A stretch of DNA of 64,000 nt. It comes from Nocardia elegans NBRC 108235. Lineage in GTDB: Bacteria > Actinomycetota > Actinomycetes > Mycobacteriales > Mycobacteriaceae. Positions 35,789 to 44,704 of this stretch are shown in pieces. The stretch is from positions 124,001 to 188,000 of the forward strand of contig NZ_BDBF01000001.1 in assembly GCF_001612845.1 (NCBI RefSeq), read 5' to 3'. Below the pieces are notes generated by a model. That model did no database searches. It saw only the letters and a list, made by a program, of their open reading frames with translations, and was not told where the DNA came from. The first letter of the stretch is position 1. Each line of letters begins with the position of its first letter. The position numbers and the translations under genes were made by a program.

Positions 35789-37183
35789 TCAGTACCTCCA
35801 CCTGCAGGCGTCGGCGATCTGCTCGGGCGTGGCATCGGCGAACAGCGCGATCTCACCGCGCCGCACGCTGCCGATGGTGTCGGCGAGGTCGTCGCCGAAT
35901 GCCGCGCACAGCGCCTCGTCGGCTTCGAAAGCCGCCACCGCGTCCGCGAGTGTGGTCGGCAACGGGGTGATCCCGCGCGCGGACCGGGTGGCGGAGTCGA
36001 GTCGGGCCGGATCGCCGGCGACCGGCTCGGGCAGCGTCGCGCCCGCCTGCAAGCCCGCCCGGCCCGCCGCCAGCAGGCCCGCCAACGCCAGGTACGGGTT
36101 GGCGGCGGCGTCGAACGTCTTGATCTCGATATTGGCCGCGCGGTCGCGCTCGCCTTCGCTTCCGGTGATGTAGCGCAGGGCGGCCTCCCGGTTCTCCAAA
36201 CCCCAGCATCGGAAGACACCCGCCCAGTGACTGGGCTGCAAGCGCAGGTAGCTTGCCACGGCCGGGCAGCCGACGGTCAGTAGGGCGGGCAGACGGTCCA
36301 GGATTCCCGCGGCGAAGTGCTCCCCCTCCGCACCGATTCCGAAAGGACCGGGACCGCCGTACATCCGGTTCACCCCTTCCCGCCACAGGCTCAGATGGAC
36401 GTGGCCGCCGTTACCGACGACACCGGGGACGACCACCGGGCTGAACGTCGCCCGCAATCCGTGAGCACCGCTGACGGCCCGGACGATCTCGCGCACCAGC
36501 ACCGCGTTGTCGGCGGTGCGGACGGGATCACCGGAGGCGATGGAGAGTTCGAACTGACCCACCTCGTATTCGGGATGTATCTGCTCGACGCCGATACCGC
36601 TGTCGCGCACCTTCGACACGACATCGCGCAGATACGGGGCCAGTTCGCTCAGCCTGGCCATCCCGTAAGCGGGCGCCGAGGTGGCGGGGCTGAACGTGTC
36701 CGGGTCGGCCGGGCCGGGGCGCGACAACGTCCATTCCAATTCGATCGCGGTGCGCAACTCGTACCCGTCGTCGGCCAGCTCGGCGACGAGCCGGCGCAGC
36801 AGCAACCGGGAATCGCGCGGATGCGGCATACCGCTTTGCGTATAGCGGTCCGCGGGCGCCCATGCCCATCCCGGAAGCGCGGCCACGGCGGTGACCCGAT
36901 CGAGGTCCGGGTACAGCCGTAGGTCACCGGTCGGGCCACCGGCGACATGCTCGGTCAGGATGGAATCGTCGACCAGGAATGCGTCGAAGACCGGCGAGGC
37001 GCCGATCCCCCAGGCCGCAGCGTGGGAGAACCGTTCCACCGGAACGGCTTTCATCCGGACGATGCCGCTGGTATCGACCCAGGTGACCGCCACGGCGTCG
37101 ATGTCGCGGGCACTCAGTGTGGCGGCGACGGCGCTCGCCCGATCCGCACGGTCGCGGCGCAACTGCTCGGTCAGTGGTTCCAC
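35789..37183 (-). CDS. Glutamine synthetase homologue (GlnA4-like, gamma-glutamyl-amine type)
   Basis: The protein has 464 residues from the chosen GTG. It has a GS beta-grasp N-terminal part (AVAVTWVDTSGIVRMKAVPVER) and the catalytic domain with EYEVGQFELSI, GNGGHVHLSLW and ENREAALRYITG, ending in IEIKTFDAAANPYLALAGLL. It lacks the features of the main nitrogen-assimilation GlnA1. It fits the GlnA2/3/4 group that glutamylates amines or polyamines. GGGAG precedes GTG 37183; a TTG at 37228 is a weaker alternative. It stands alone. Confidence 0.83.
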   Translation of the reverse strand: MEPLTEQLRRDRADRASAVAATLSARDIDAVAVTWVDTSGIVRMKAVPVERFSHAAAWGIGASPVFDAFLVDDSILTEHVAGGPTGDLRLYPDLDRVTAVAALPGWAWAPADRYTQSGMPHPRDSRLLLRRLVAELADDGYELRTAIELEWTLSRPGPADPDTFSPATSAPAYGMARLSELAPYLRDVVSKVRDSGIGVEQIHPEYEVGQFELSIASGDPVRTADNAVLVREIVRAVSGAHGLRATFSPVVVPGVVGNGGHVHLSLWREGVNRMYGGPGPFGIGAEGEHFAAGILDRLPALLTVGCPAVASYLRLQPSHWAGVFRCWGLENREAALRYITGSEGERDRAANIEIKTFDAAANPYLALAGLLAAGRAGLQAGATLPEPVAGDPARLDSATRSARGITPLPTTLADAVAAFEADEALCAAFGDDLADTIGSVRRGEIALFADATPEQIADACRWRY

Positions 37184-37365
37184 GTCGACTCCCAGGAGTT
37201 CGATGGAAGCCGGCACAACCAGACACAATCGCCGGCGGGTTGCCGCGTTCGAGACTACGCGCCGATGTCTCGATCGCCCGCACTTCCGCCGCTACCACGC
37301 CGCATCACTCGACGGCGCCACGTTCACGCGGTACCCGGTCGAGGACCATCCGCGACGACGCGAGA

Positions 37366-37863
37366 TCACCGCATGGACAGGCAGCCCTGGAAGGTCTGGA
37401 AATCGCCCGCGAAACCGGGGCCGCCGCTGCATACCGGCGTCCCGACGCCGGAGACCGTGACCGTGGCACCCGGCCCGGCGATGCCGATGGCCAGCCCGGG
37501 ACGGACCCCGCTCAGGTCGGCCGTCGCGCCGGGTCCGACCGCGATCGCCGCGGGCCCCGACCACGGCCCCGACGTCGACCGGGCGATACCACCGCCCTGC
37601 GCGATGGCCAGCGACAGACTCGTCGGCCCGGCATTCGCCGTGGCCGTACCGTTGATGCCGTAGGCGGCTGCGGCGCTCCCACCGGCGCTGGTGGCCGAAC
37701 ACGCGGCATCGGCACCCGTCTGGGCGACCGAGCTGGCGCCCGGCGCCGGACAGCTGGTGGAGTCGGCTTGGGCCGGCGCGGCCAGCAACGCGGCCGAGGT
37801 CAAGGCGATACCTCCGCCGGAAACGAGAGCGAACAGCGCGCGTCGCGCGGAAGAACGAGACAT
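37366..37863 (-). CDS. Secreted protein, DUF6764-like, in the light regulon
   Basis: The 165-residue product has a signal peptide (ARRALFALVSGGGIALTSAA, cleavage near AQA). The mature chain is small-residue-rich, with Cys near both ends (STSCPAPGASS, ADAACSATSAG, GTPVCSGGPGF, FQGCLSMR). The pattern resembles DUF6764-type actinobacterial exported proteins. GGAGGC-like sequence precedes the ATG. A site with two CGATGCAT repeats lies 49 bases upstream, matching sites before crtE and the photolyase operon. No enzymatic role is apparent. Confidence 0.68.
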   Translation of the reverse strand: MSRSSARRALFALVSGGGIALTSAALLAAPAQADSTSCPAPGASSVAQTGADAACSATSAGGSAAAAYGINGTATANAGPTSLSLAIAQGGGIARSTSGPWSGPAAIAVGPGATADLSGVRPGLAIGIAGPGATVTVSGVGTPVCSGGPGFAGDFQTFQGCLSMR

Positions 37864-37900
37864 GAGGGCCTCCTCTGGTTGGTTGGTTCTCGGCCAGGGT

Positions 37901-37933
37901 ACCCCGTAATTCGATGCATAAACGATGCATCTC
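37901..37933 (-). promoter_or_regulatory. CarH/LitR-type operator 1 (secreted-protein promoter)
   Basis: CGATGCATAAA (37912-37922) and CGATGCATCTC (37923-37933) are adjacent 11-bp direct repeats. A weak third unit lies at 37901-37911. The repeats read antisense to the secreted-protein gene, as at the other two sites. The -10 region aligns less well here. Confidence 0.6.
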
Positions 37934-38054
37934 GTCTTTTTGCGAATCGCCCGCAGGATGACGTCGCCCGTCCGACCCTACCTGGCACGAATCCGTTCCG
38001 AACCGCTCACCGAGTTCACCGGCGCATGCCCGGCCGGGACAGACAACTTCCGCT

Positions 38055-38092
38055 CATGTGCATCATTTATGCATCGTTTGCTGTAGCCTTGG
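38055..38092 (+). promoter_or_regulatory. CarH/LitR-type operator 2 and crtE promoter
   Basis: On the minus strand three contiguous 11-mers occur: GCTACAGCAAA (38077-38087), CGATGCATAAA (38066-38076) and TGATGCACATG (38055-38065). On the plus strand TTGCTGTAGCCT supplies a -10-like TAGCCT. The core GCATC-N6-GCATCG-N-TTGCTGTAG recurs before the lipocalin operon. This should drive crtE-crtI-crtB. Confidence 0.68.
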
Positions 38093-38205
38093 GTTCAGAC
38101 GTCGAGGGAGGATCCCCGGACGGGCCGGAATACGCGGTCTCGATCCCCGCCTCGGAGAGCCAGCCGGCACCCCATATCGCTGCCCCGCCGAACCGAGGAG
38201 TGGAC

Positions 38206-39333
38206 GTGAGCGTCACTATCGACAATTCGCACCGATTGTGTTCCCCTGCAACAATTCTGGCCGATCATCCGGTGAACACGGTGGACGGTGTCGCGCGGTG
38301 GCGTACCGCGGTGCGGGATCGAGTCCTGACCGAACTGGACGCGTTCCTGCGCGAGAACCGCATAGGCGCCGTACAGGAAATCGCCGTCGACGACATCGCC
38401 CGCCGATACGTGGCAGGCGGCAAATGCCTGCGATCGACATTCATGTACATCGGTTGGCTGTGCGGCGAGGCCCCCGACGCCGCCGCACTGCGAGCCGCCG
38501 CCGCGCTGGAACTGGTCCATGCCTTCGCGATGATCCAGGACGATGTGATGGACGAGTCGGAGCTACGCCGCGGCGCGCCCACCGGGCATATCGCCTTCGC
38601 CGACGCACATCGGAACCGGCGAATGCCCGGCGACGCGGGTCGTTTCGGCGAGTCGGCGGCCGTGCTCCTCGGCGATATCTGCCTGGTCTGGGCGGACAAG
38701 ATGCTGCGCGAGAGCGGGATTCGCCCCGATTGCCTGTACCGCGTGTGGCCGCGCTTCGACGAGATGCGCATCGAGCTGGCGGTGGGACAGTTCGGCGATC
38801 TGCTCAACGACGTCCGCACGGAACCGGATTTCGGGCAGGTATTGGCGCTGGCACGTGCGAAATCCGGCAACTACACCGTGCGCCGGCCGCTCGAACTCGG
38901 CGCGGCGATGGCCGGATGCGACGAGTCGACCCTGTCGGCGCTGAGCCGGTACGGACGCGCCGTCGGCGAGGCATTCCAGATGCGCGACGACCTGCTGGGA
39001 GTATTCGGAACCCCCGATGCCACAGGCAAACCCGGTGACGGAGATCTGACTCAGCACAAGGCGACCACCGTGGTGATCGCCGCCCGCCAGCTCGCCGAAC
39101 CCGCCGCCCGCCGCGAAATGGACACGCTGCTGTCCGCACCGGTCGTCGACGCCGGCGCCACCGACAGACTGCGCGCCTTGATCACCGATTCCGGAGCACC
39201 CGCCCGTATCGAGGCGATGATCAGCGATCGCGTCGGTGAGGCGCGGCGCACCATCGAGAGCACGACCCTGCCCGAACCGATGCGCCGCGTACTCGACGGT
39301 ATGGGCCTCATCTGCGTCACCCGGCACCCCTGA
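38206..39333 (+). CDS. crtE: Geranylgeranyl diphosphate synthase
   Basis: This 375-residue trans-isoprenyl diphosphate synthase has a first Asp-rich motif QDDVMDES (D112-D113-x-x-D116) and a second region MRDDLLGVFG (D261-D262). DDLLG in place of a full DDxxD is usual in actinobacterial GGPP synthases. It makes C20 diphosphate from IPP and DMAPP for phytoene synthesis. GAGGAG precedes the GTG start. It is the first gene of crtE-crtI-crtB, 11 bases before crtI. Control is probably by the light/B12 site at 38055-38092. Confidence 0.88.
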   Translation: MSVTIDNSHRLCSPATILADHPVNTVDGVARWRTAVRDRVLTELDAFLRENRIGAVQEIAVDDIARRYVAGGKCLRSTFMYIGWLCGEAPDAAALRAAAALELVHAFAMIQDDVMDESELRRGAPTGHIAFADAHRNRRMPGDAGRFGESAAVLLGDICLVWADKMLRESGIRPDCLYRVWPRFDEMRIELAVGQFGDLLNDVRTEPDFGQVLALARAKSGNYTVRRPLELGAAMAGCDESTLSALSRYGRAVGEAFQMRDDLLGVFGTPDATGKPGDGDLTQHKATTVVIAARQLAEPAARREMDTLLSAPVVDAGATDRLRALITDSGAPARIEAMISDRVGEARRTIESTTLPEPMRRVLDGMGLICVTRHP

Positions 39334-39344
39334 GGAGGAAGACC

Positions 39345-40889
39345 ATGCGCACGACCATCGGTCTCAGCAACCATATCGTCGTCGTCGGGGCGGGACTGGC
39401 CGGACTGTCGGCGGCGCTGCACCTGGCCGGCCGCGGCCGCAAAGTCACCGTGCTGGAACGGGATTCGGTCCCCGGCGGCCGCACCGGTCGCGTCGATGTG
39501 GACGGCTACCGTCTCGACACCGGACCTACCGTGCTGACGATGCCACACCTGGTCGAGGAGACGTTCGCCGCGGTCGGCGAGCAGATGGACGACCGCCTGT
39601 CGCTGGTGCCGGTGGATCCGGCCTACCGGGCCCATTTCGCCGACGGGCGTCAGCTCGAGGTCCACAGCGACGCCGAACGCATGGCCGCGGCGATCACCGA
39701 GTTCGCCGGAGCCGGGCAGGCGGCGGGATACCGGCGACTGCGCGCGTGGCTGACCCAGCTCTACCGGACCGAGTTCGACTCGTTCATCGGGGCGAATTTC
39801 GACTCGCCGCTCTCGGCGCTGAGTCCTTCGCTGGCCCGACTGGCGGCGATGGGAGGATTCCGCCGCTGGGACCGTGCGGTCGCACAGCACATCGACGATC
39901 CGGAACTGCGGCGGCTGTTCACCTTTCAATCCCTGTATGCCGGCGTCGCGCCCAGCCGGGCGATAGCGGCATACGCGGTGATCGCCTATATGGACACGAT
40001 CGCCGGCGTCTGGTTCCCCCGCGGCGGGATGCGAGCGCTACCCGACGCGCTCGCCGCGGCGGCGCACGACGCCGGCGTCGAGATCCGCTACGACACCGCC
40101 GTGGCGAGCCTGGACCGCACCGGATCCCGGATCCGCACAATCGTCACCGATACCGGCGAGCGCATCCCCTGCGATGCGGTCGTGCTCACCACCGAGTTGT
40201 CCGACACGTACCGGCTGACGGGCCATTCCCCGCGCCGCCCGCTGCGTCCCACGGCGGCACCGTCCGCGGTCGTGCTGCACGTCGGCTGCGAGGCGATTCC
40301 CCACGCGGCGCACCACCATCTGCTCTTCGGCCGCGCCTGGGACGAAGCCTTCGACGACATCATCGCTCGCGGCAGCGTCATGACAGATCCGTCACTGCTG
40401 GTCACCAGGCCCACCGCGGGTGACCCGAGCCTGGCCCCAGCTGGACGCGACCTGCTCTACATCCTCGCTCCAGTACCGAATCTCGTTCGAGGACCGATCA
40501 ATTGGGACCGCTTCGGCCCCGCCTACGCCGAGGAGATTCTGACCACCGTCCAGGATCGCTTGCCGATCCCATTGACCGATCCCCGGTTGCTCCACATCAC
40601 CACTCCTGCCGACTGGGCGCGGCGCGGCATGCTGGCCGGAAGCCCCTTCGCGTTGGCCCACACCGTCACCCAAACCGGCCCCTTCCGCCCGGCCAATATG
40701 ATCCGCGGACTCGAGAACGTGGTGCTGGCGGGCGGCAGCACCGTCCCCGGTGTCGGCATACCCCCCGTGCTGATTTCCGGCCGGCTCGCCGCGGACCGCG
40801 TCACCGGACCGATGCCTTCTGCACAGCCCGCACCCGCACGCCGACGCGCGTCCGCCCTGTCCACTTCGACCGCCGCCATCATCCGCTGA
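39345..40889 (+). CDS. crtI: Phytoene desaturase
   Basis: The 514-residue FAD-dependent desaturase has an N-terminal IVVVGAGLAGLSAALHLAGRG and GGRTGRVDVDGYRLDTGPTV. The C-terminal carotenoid-oxidase signature is VVLAGGSTVPGVGIPPVLISGRLAADR. Bacterial CrtI converts phytoene to neurosporene, lycopene or further desaturated products; the number of steps cannot be read from the sequence. GAGGAGGAAG precedes the ATG. It lies between crtE and crtB in one operon. Confidence 0.9.
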   Translation: MRTTIGLSNHIVVVGAGLAGLSAALHLAGRGRKVTVLERDSVPGGRTGRVDVDGYRLDTGPTVLTMPHLVEETFAAVGEQMDDRLSLVPVDPAYRAHFADGRQLEVHSDAERMAAAITEFAGAGQAAGYRRLRAWLTQLYRTEFDSFIGANFDSPLSALSPSLARLAAMGGFRRWDRAVAQHIDDPELRRLFTFQSLYAGVAPSRAIAAYAVIAYMDTIAGVWFPRGGMRALPDALAAAAHDAGVEIRYDTAVASLDRTGSRIRTIVTDTGERIPCDAVVLTTELSDTYRLTGHSPRRPLRPTAAPSAVVLHVGCEAIPHAAHHHLLFGRAWDEAFDDIIARGSVMTDPSLLVTRPTAGDPSLAPAGRDLLYILAPVPNLVRGPINWDRFGPAYAEEILTTVQDRLPIPLTDPRLLHITTPADWARRGMLAGSPFALAHTVTQTGPFRPANMIRGLENVVLAGGSTVPGVGIPPVLISGRLAADRVTGPMPSAQPAPARRRASALSTSTAAIIR

Positions 40890-40899
40890 TCGGAAACTC

Positions 40900-41832
40900 A
40901 TGTCCCCCATTGCTTTTCTCGACAACGGCCGCGCCGATACCCAGCTGCAGCAGTCCTATCGCGCCTGCCGGACGCTCAACGCCCGCCACGGCAAGACCTT
41001 CTTCCTCGCCACCCGGTTACTCGCCCCCGACCAGCGTCCGGCGATCCACGCGCTCTACGGCTTCGCCCGCCGCGCCGACGACATCCTCGACGACATCGAC
41101 CCGAGCCGTCCGGTCACCGAGCGAGCGGCGCGACTGGACGCGCTGGCCGCGCAGTTCACCAGCGAGGACACCGACGCCGACGCCGTCCTCCCGGCCGTAC
41201 TGCACACGGCACACTCCTACCGCATCGCTCCGGCGCTGTTCGACTCGTTCCTGGAGTCGATGCGCATGGATCTCACCGTCACCGACTATCCGGATCGGCG
41301 TGCGCTGGACCGCTACGTCTACGGTTCCGCCGAAGTCATCGGATTACAGGTCTTGCCGGTGCTGGGCACGGTGTGCCCGGTGGACGAGGCCGCCCCCTAC
41401 GCCGCCGCGCTCGGAAAAGCCTTCCAGCTGACCAACTTTCTGCGCGACGTGGACGAGGACCTGGTCCGAGACCGGGTGTATCTGCCGGCGGACGAACTGG
41501 CCGCATACGGGGTCGACCGTGACCTGCTGCTGTGGTGTCAGGCGCACCGCCGCACCGACCCGCGCGTCCGGCGCGCTCTGGTCGCCCAGCATGCGCACAC
41601 TCGCGACATCTACGATTACGCCCGCGCCGGTATCGCCTTGCTCGCGCCGCGGTCGCGGCCGTGCGTCACCACCGCGCTCACCCTGTATTCGGAAATTCTG
41701 GATCGCATCGAGAGTCTGGATTTCGACATCTTCGTTCATCGTGCCCGCGTCGGTATCCCACGTCGTGCCGCGGTGGGCAGCCGCGGTCTCGCCCGCGCGC
41801 TCCGGTCCAGGCAGGCTCAGCCGGGGCTATGA
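40900..41832 (+). CDS. crtB: Phytoene synthase
   Basis: The 310-residue enzyme condenses two GGPP to phytoene. Two Asp-rich motifs are present: FARRADDILDDID (near residue 50) and LTNFLRDVDEDLVRDRVYLP (near residue 180), with KTFFLATRLL at the N terminus. It is the third gene of the operon. Its last six bases overlap the end of the convergent SDR gene. No lycopene cyclase, ketolase or glycosyltransferase follows. Confidence 0.9.
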   Translation: MSPIAFLDNGRADTQLQQSYRACRTLNARHGKTFFLATRLLAPDQRPAIHALYGFARRADDILDDIDPSRPVTERAARLDALAAQFTSEDTDADAVLPAVLHTAHSYRIAPALFDSFLESMRMDLTVTDYPDRRALDRYVYGSAEVIGLQVLPVLGTVCPVDEAAPYAAALGKAFQLTNFLRDVDEDLVRDRVYLPADELAAYGVDRDLLLWCQAHRRTDPRVRRALVAQHAHTRDIYDYARAGIALLAPRSRPCVTTALTLYSEILDRIESLDFDIFVHRARVGIPRRAAVGSRGLARALRSRQAQPGL

Positions 41833-43299
41833 AACCGGCTGAGCCGCAGCCTCTTCGGCCGCGCCCGTGATGTTGCGGGTCATCCCGCCGAAGATGAGCG
41901 CATGGAAGGGAGCGATGGCCTTCCAGTACAGGTGACCGGCCAGACCGTGCGGGTCGAATACGGCCCGCTGCCGGTAGACCGTGCCGAGCGCGTCCGTGTC
42001 CACGCTCAGCTCCAGCCACGCCCTCCCGGGCACCCGCATCTCCGCGCGCAACACCAGAGTGTGCGGTCGTTCGATGCGTTCCACACGCCACCAGTCCAGC
42101 GCCTCGCCGGCGTGCAGCCGATGCGGATCCCGCCTGCCCCGCCGCAATCCGGCGCCGCCGGCCAGTCGATCGATCCAGCCGCGCAACGACCACGCCAGCG
42201 GAAACGAATACCAGCCGTATTCGCCACCGATGGATTCGATCACCGACCACAGCGTCGCCGGATCGGCCCGGGTGTGGCGTTCTCGCACATCGACGTAGAG
42301 GGAACCGCCCGACCACGCGGGATCGGTGGGCAGCGGGGACGACGGTTCACGACCGAGCTGATCGGCATCAGACCAGCGGGTAGGGACATCGAGGTCGCGG
42401 ATACGCGTCAACGCCAATTCGACCGCCGTGCGGTAGTCGATCAATCCCCGCGCCGGATCGGGGATGTGCTCGGCGATCGCGTGATCTTCGCAGACCACGT
42501 CGTTGACCAGCGATTCCATCAACGGCACCGCGATCGCCTTGGGCACCGGGGTCACGAGATTGACCCATTGTGCCGAAAGCCACGGTGTGAGAACCGGGAC
42601 CGGGACGATCACGCGCCGCGGCAGCCTCGCCACCTCCGCGTAATCGCGCATCATCTGTTCGTAGGTGAGCACATCCGGACCTCCGATGTCGAAAGCACCG
42701 CGCACATCCGGCGGCAGTTCGGCCGCCCGCGTCAGGTAGTACAGCACATCGCGCACCGCGATCGGCTGGATGCGGTTGCGGACCCATCGCGGCGTGACCA
42801 TCACCGGGAGCCGTTCGGTGAGATAGCGCAGCATTTCGAAACTGGCCGAACCGGATCCGATGATCACGGCGGCCTGCATAGCAATCGCCGGAACCGATCC
42901 CGCGAGCAGGATGCGTCCGACCTCAGCGCGGGAAGACAGGTGCCGCGACAGTCGCTGGCCGGGCGGGACGATGCCGCCCAGATATACGATCCGGCGTACC
43001 CCCGCTCGGGCGGCCTGCTCTGCCACGAGTGTCGCCGCGCGGCGGTCGACCTCCTCGAAATCCGTTCGCGTCAGCGAATGCACCAGGTAGTAGAGCACAT
43101 CCGCGTCGGCGCAGGCCGCGGCCACATCCTCGGCGCTGAGCACGTCACCGCGCAGGACTTCCACGCTGTCGCGCCACGCGGCGTCGTCGAGTTTGGCGGG
43201 TGTGCGGGCCAGCACCCGCACCTCGTGCCCCGCGGCCAGTAGCTCGGGCACCAGGCGGCCGCCGATGTAGCCGGTCGCACCGAACACCACACATCGCAT
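41827..43299 (-). CDS. SDR-DUF2867 fusion protein
   Basis: This 490-residue protein has an atypical SDR domain at about 1-300, with NAD-binding VFGATGYIGGRLVPELLAAG and VYLGGIVPPG. The C-terminal half is a DUF2867/SRPBCC-like domain (LWSVIESIGGEYGWYSFPLA, GDxxDWWRVERIE-like). Such fusions are repeatedly found beside photolyase and carotenoid genes in actinobacteria, but the reaction is unknown. It lies 24 bases downstream of the photolyase and is the third gene of the lipocalin-photolyase-SDR operon. Confidence 0.8.
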   Translation of the reverse strand: MRCVVFGATGYIGGRLVPELLAAGHEVRVLARTPAKLDDAAWRDSVEVLRGDVLSAEDVAAACADADVLYYLVHSLTRTDFEEVDRRAATLVAEQAARAGVRRIVYLGGIVPPGQRLSRHLSSRAEVGRILLAGSVPAIAMQAAVIIGSGSASFEMLRYLTERLPVMVTPRWVRNRIQPIAVRDVLYYLTRAAELPPDVRGAFDIGGPDVLTYEQMMRDYAEVARLPRRVIVPVPVLTPWLSAQWVNLVTPVPKAIAVPLMESLVNDVVCEDHAIAEHIPDPARGLIDYRTAVELALTRIRDLDVPTRWSDADQLGREPSSPLPTDPAWSGGSLYVDVRERHTRADPATLWSVIESIGGEYGWYSFPLAWSLRGWIDRLAGGAGLRRGRRDPHRLHAGEALDWWRVERIERPHTLVLRAEMRVPGRAWLELSVDTDALGTVYRQRAVFDPHGLAGHLYWKAIAPFHALIFGGMTRNITGAAEEAAAQPVS

Positions 43300-43323
43300 A
43301 CCGTCTCCTGATCACCGAATCGA

Positions 43324-44652
43324 CTACATGCCGGGTACTTCCACGATCGGCGCCGGATAGGTCGCGTCATCGACGTCCTCGCGCCACGGCCGGTGCACCG
43401 CCGCACCGGACAGGTGGGCGAGTTCGGGCAACCAGCGCCGTACATACGCACCCTCGGGGTCGAAGCGGTTCGCTTGCCGCAGCGGATTGAGTGTGCGATT
43501 GGGGCGGGTGTCGGTTCCGGTGCCCGCGACCCATTGCCAGTTCATCTGGTTGTTCGCCACATCACCGTCGACCAGCCAGTACCGGAAATGGGCCGCGCCG
43601 ATCCGCCAATCCAACCGCAGCGTTTTGGCCAGGAACGATGCGGTGATCAGCCGCGCGCGGCCCGGCATCCACCCTTCGTCACGAAGTTGGCGCATCGGCG
43701 CGTCGACGATCGGGAAACCGGTGCGACCGTGCGTCCACGCTTCGAACGCCTGCTCGTCCTTGCGAACCTCGACCGGCCCCGAGCGGTAATCGGACCATGC
43801 CGCCGCGGGCCGGGCCGCCAGTACCTGATGATGAAAATCGCGCCAGGCCAACTGCCGGGCGAAACTGTGCGCACCCGGATCCGACAGGTCCAGGCGCGAC
43901 ACCACCTCCGCGGCGGACAGGCATCCGAAGTGCAGATACGGCGAGAGGTGCGAGGTGGCGTCGGCGGCGAGATCGTCGTTGGTATCCGCGTACGCGGTGA
44001 CCGCATCGGACAGCCAGCGGCGCAGCATCTTTCTTCCCGTCGCCTCGCCGCCGACCCGCAGGTTCGGGGAAGCCCGCGCGGTGCGGAGCTTGTCGAGACC
44101 GGGTTGTTTCCCGTCCAGCGACGGCACGGTGAGATCTTTCGGCGGTGGCAGCGGACTGCGGTGGCGAGCGGTTTCCCAGCGCCGGAAGTACGGCGTGAAC
44201 ACCGCGAAATGATCGCGTCCGGTGCTCGGCTCGATCGCATCGATATCCACGCTGGTCACCGTCGCGGGGTGCGTTTGCACGCGGCAACCGTGAGATTCGA
44301 GTCTGTCGCGCAGGGCCGATTCGCGGCGCTTGCCGTAGTGGCTGACCTCGGCGGCGAGATGCACCGACTCCGCCTGTGACTGGGCGACGATCCGCTCCAC
44401 CTCGTCGACGACCTTGCCGCGTCGCAGCACGAGATGCCCGCCGCGCGCTCGCAATTCGCCGTCGAGCTCGTCCAGCGCGGCGGCGAGGAATCGCACCCGG
44501 TTGGGCGCGGCCTCCGAGCCGGTGACCAACGATTCGTCGAGGACGAACAGCGGGACCACCGCATCGCCGGCACGCTGCGCCGCGGTCAGCATCGGATTGT
44601 CGTGCACCCGCAGGTCACGGGTGAACAAAGCTATCGCCACACCCATCGCCAC
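43324..44652 (-). CDS. phr: Deoxyribodipyrimidine photolyase
   Basis: The 442-residue protein belongs to the class I CPD photolyase/cryptochrome family. The N-terminal antenna domain starts ALFTRDLRVHDNPML. The C-terminal FAD domain has WRDFHHQVL, VDAPMRQLRDEGWMPGRARL, DGDVANNQMNWQWVAGTGTD and FDPEGAYVRRWLPEL. It repairs UV pyrimidine dimers with blue light. It sits 52 bases after the lipocalin gene and 24 bases before the SDR gene. ATG 44646 is an alternative start. Confidence 0.9.
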   Translation of the reverse strand: MAMGVAIALFTRDLRVHDNPMLTAAQRAGDAVVPLFVLDESLVTGSEAAPNRVRFLAAALDELDGELRARGGHLVLRRGKVVDEVERIVAQSQAESVHLAAEVSHYGKRRESALRDRLESHGCRVQTHPATVTSVDIDAIEPSTGRDHFAVFTPYFRRWETARHRSPLPPPKDLTVPSLDGKQPGLDKLRTARASPNLRVGGEATGRKMLRRWLSDAVTAYADTNDDLAADATSHLSPYLHFGCLSAAEVVSRLDLSDPGAHSFARQLAWRDFHHQVLAARPAAAWSDYRSGPVEVRKDEQAFEAWTHGRTGFPIVDAPMRQLRDEGWMPGRARLITASFLAKTLRLDWRIGAAHFRYWLVDGDVANNQMNWQWVAGTGTDTRPNRTLNPLRQANRFDPEGAYVRRWLPELAHLSGAAVHRPWREDVDDATYPAPIVEVPGM

Positions 44653-44704
44653 TCACCTCCACTCACCGAACTCGCCATGGCTGGTACGTCGCATCGAGCC
44701 GAGC

